NCBI RefSeq assembly: GCF_023740735.1
Contig: NZ_JAMRXH010000007.1
Coordinates: 62,001 to 126,000 of the forward strand
DNA from: Nocardia sp. CDC159
GTDB taxonomy: Bacteria; Actinomycetota; Actinomycetes; Mycobacteriales; Mycobacteriaceae
Reading direction: 5' to 3'
DNA length: 64,000 nucleotides
Shown here: positions 63,982 to 64,000 of the stretch, piece by piece
How the letters are laid out: each line of letters opens with the position of its first letter
Numbering within the stretch: the stretch's first letter is position 1
Position numbers and translations under genes: made by a program
The notes under the pieces: generated by a model
What the model was told of the DNA's origin: nothing
What the model saw: the letters and a program-made list of their open reading frames with translations, nothing else
Database searches by the model: none

Positions 63982-64000
63982 CGGCCGGGAGTTAGTCAGG

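Overview
The window is high-GC actinobacterial DNA from a mycolic-acid-type organism, most likely Nocardia or a close relative. It carries genes for phosphatidylinositol mannosides (pimE, lpqW), mycothiol (mshB), coenzyme F420 (fbiC) and methylglucose lipopolysaccharide/maltosyl-phosphate metabolism (gpgS, glgA, glgC). From memory, the core gene order follows the Rv1157c-Rv1224 part of the Mycobacterium tuberculosis chromosome; this was not checked by alignment. The taxon is an inference from gene content.

Layout. 1-5.1 kb: the end of an osmoprotectant-type ABC importer, a tandem-domain protein, a Tat-exported DUF1906 protein, a serine-repeat protein and a secreted protein. 5.4-12.1 kb: core genes pimE, a pterin dehydratase, typA, lpqW and mshB. 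12.3-20.9 kb: an accessory biosynthetic cluster. 20.9-30.3 kb: an Rv1171-like membrane protein, a conservon-type signalling operon without its GTPase, a GMC oxidoreductase, an MFS exporter and two PH-domain proteins. 30.4-39.3 kb: fbiC, fdxC, dapC, a subtilase with a small partner, and proline catabolism (pruA carrying a frameshift, then putA). 39.4-42.0 kb: two MpaB-like oxygenases around a TetR regulator, with matching operator half-sites. 42.1-51.2 kb: fadD36, a PPOX protein, dapD, dapE, two LOG proteins, fadD6, folP2 and gpgS. 51.2-64 kb: tatB, htrA, rseA, sigE, a methyltransferase, a TetR-regulated ABC exporter, glgC and glgA. This last block is inverted relative to the remembered M. tuberculosis order.

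The most interesting system is the 12.3-20.9 kb cluster. A previously unlisted 59-residue gene (16581-16760) encodes a LysW-type amino-group carrier protein with two CPEC motifs and a C-terminal DWGQ tail. It sits in a run of eight overlapping genes: homocitrate/isopropylmalate synthase-like enzyme, carrier, LysX-like ligase, LysY-like reductase, LysZ-like kinase, RidA-like protein, class I glutamine-amidotransferase-like hydrolase and PPOX/F420-type flavoprotein. An ATP-grasp protein, a LysR regulator and a LysE exporter lie just upstream. Because dapC, dapD and dapE are also in the window, lysine is expected to come from the diaminopimelate route, so the carrier pathway probably makes a specialised amino acid or peptide. 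The carrier ends in Gln instead of the usual Glu, and the usual LysJ aminotransferase and LysK releasing peptidase are absent.

A second recurring pattern is a TAnnnT element placed 6-7 bases before a start codon, seen at more than ten genes. It suggests that many of these genes are transcribed as leaderless mRNAs.
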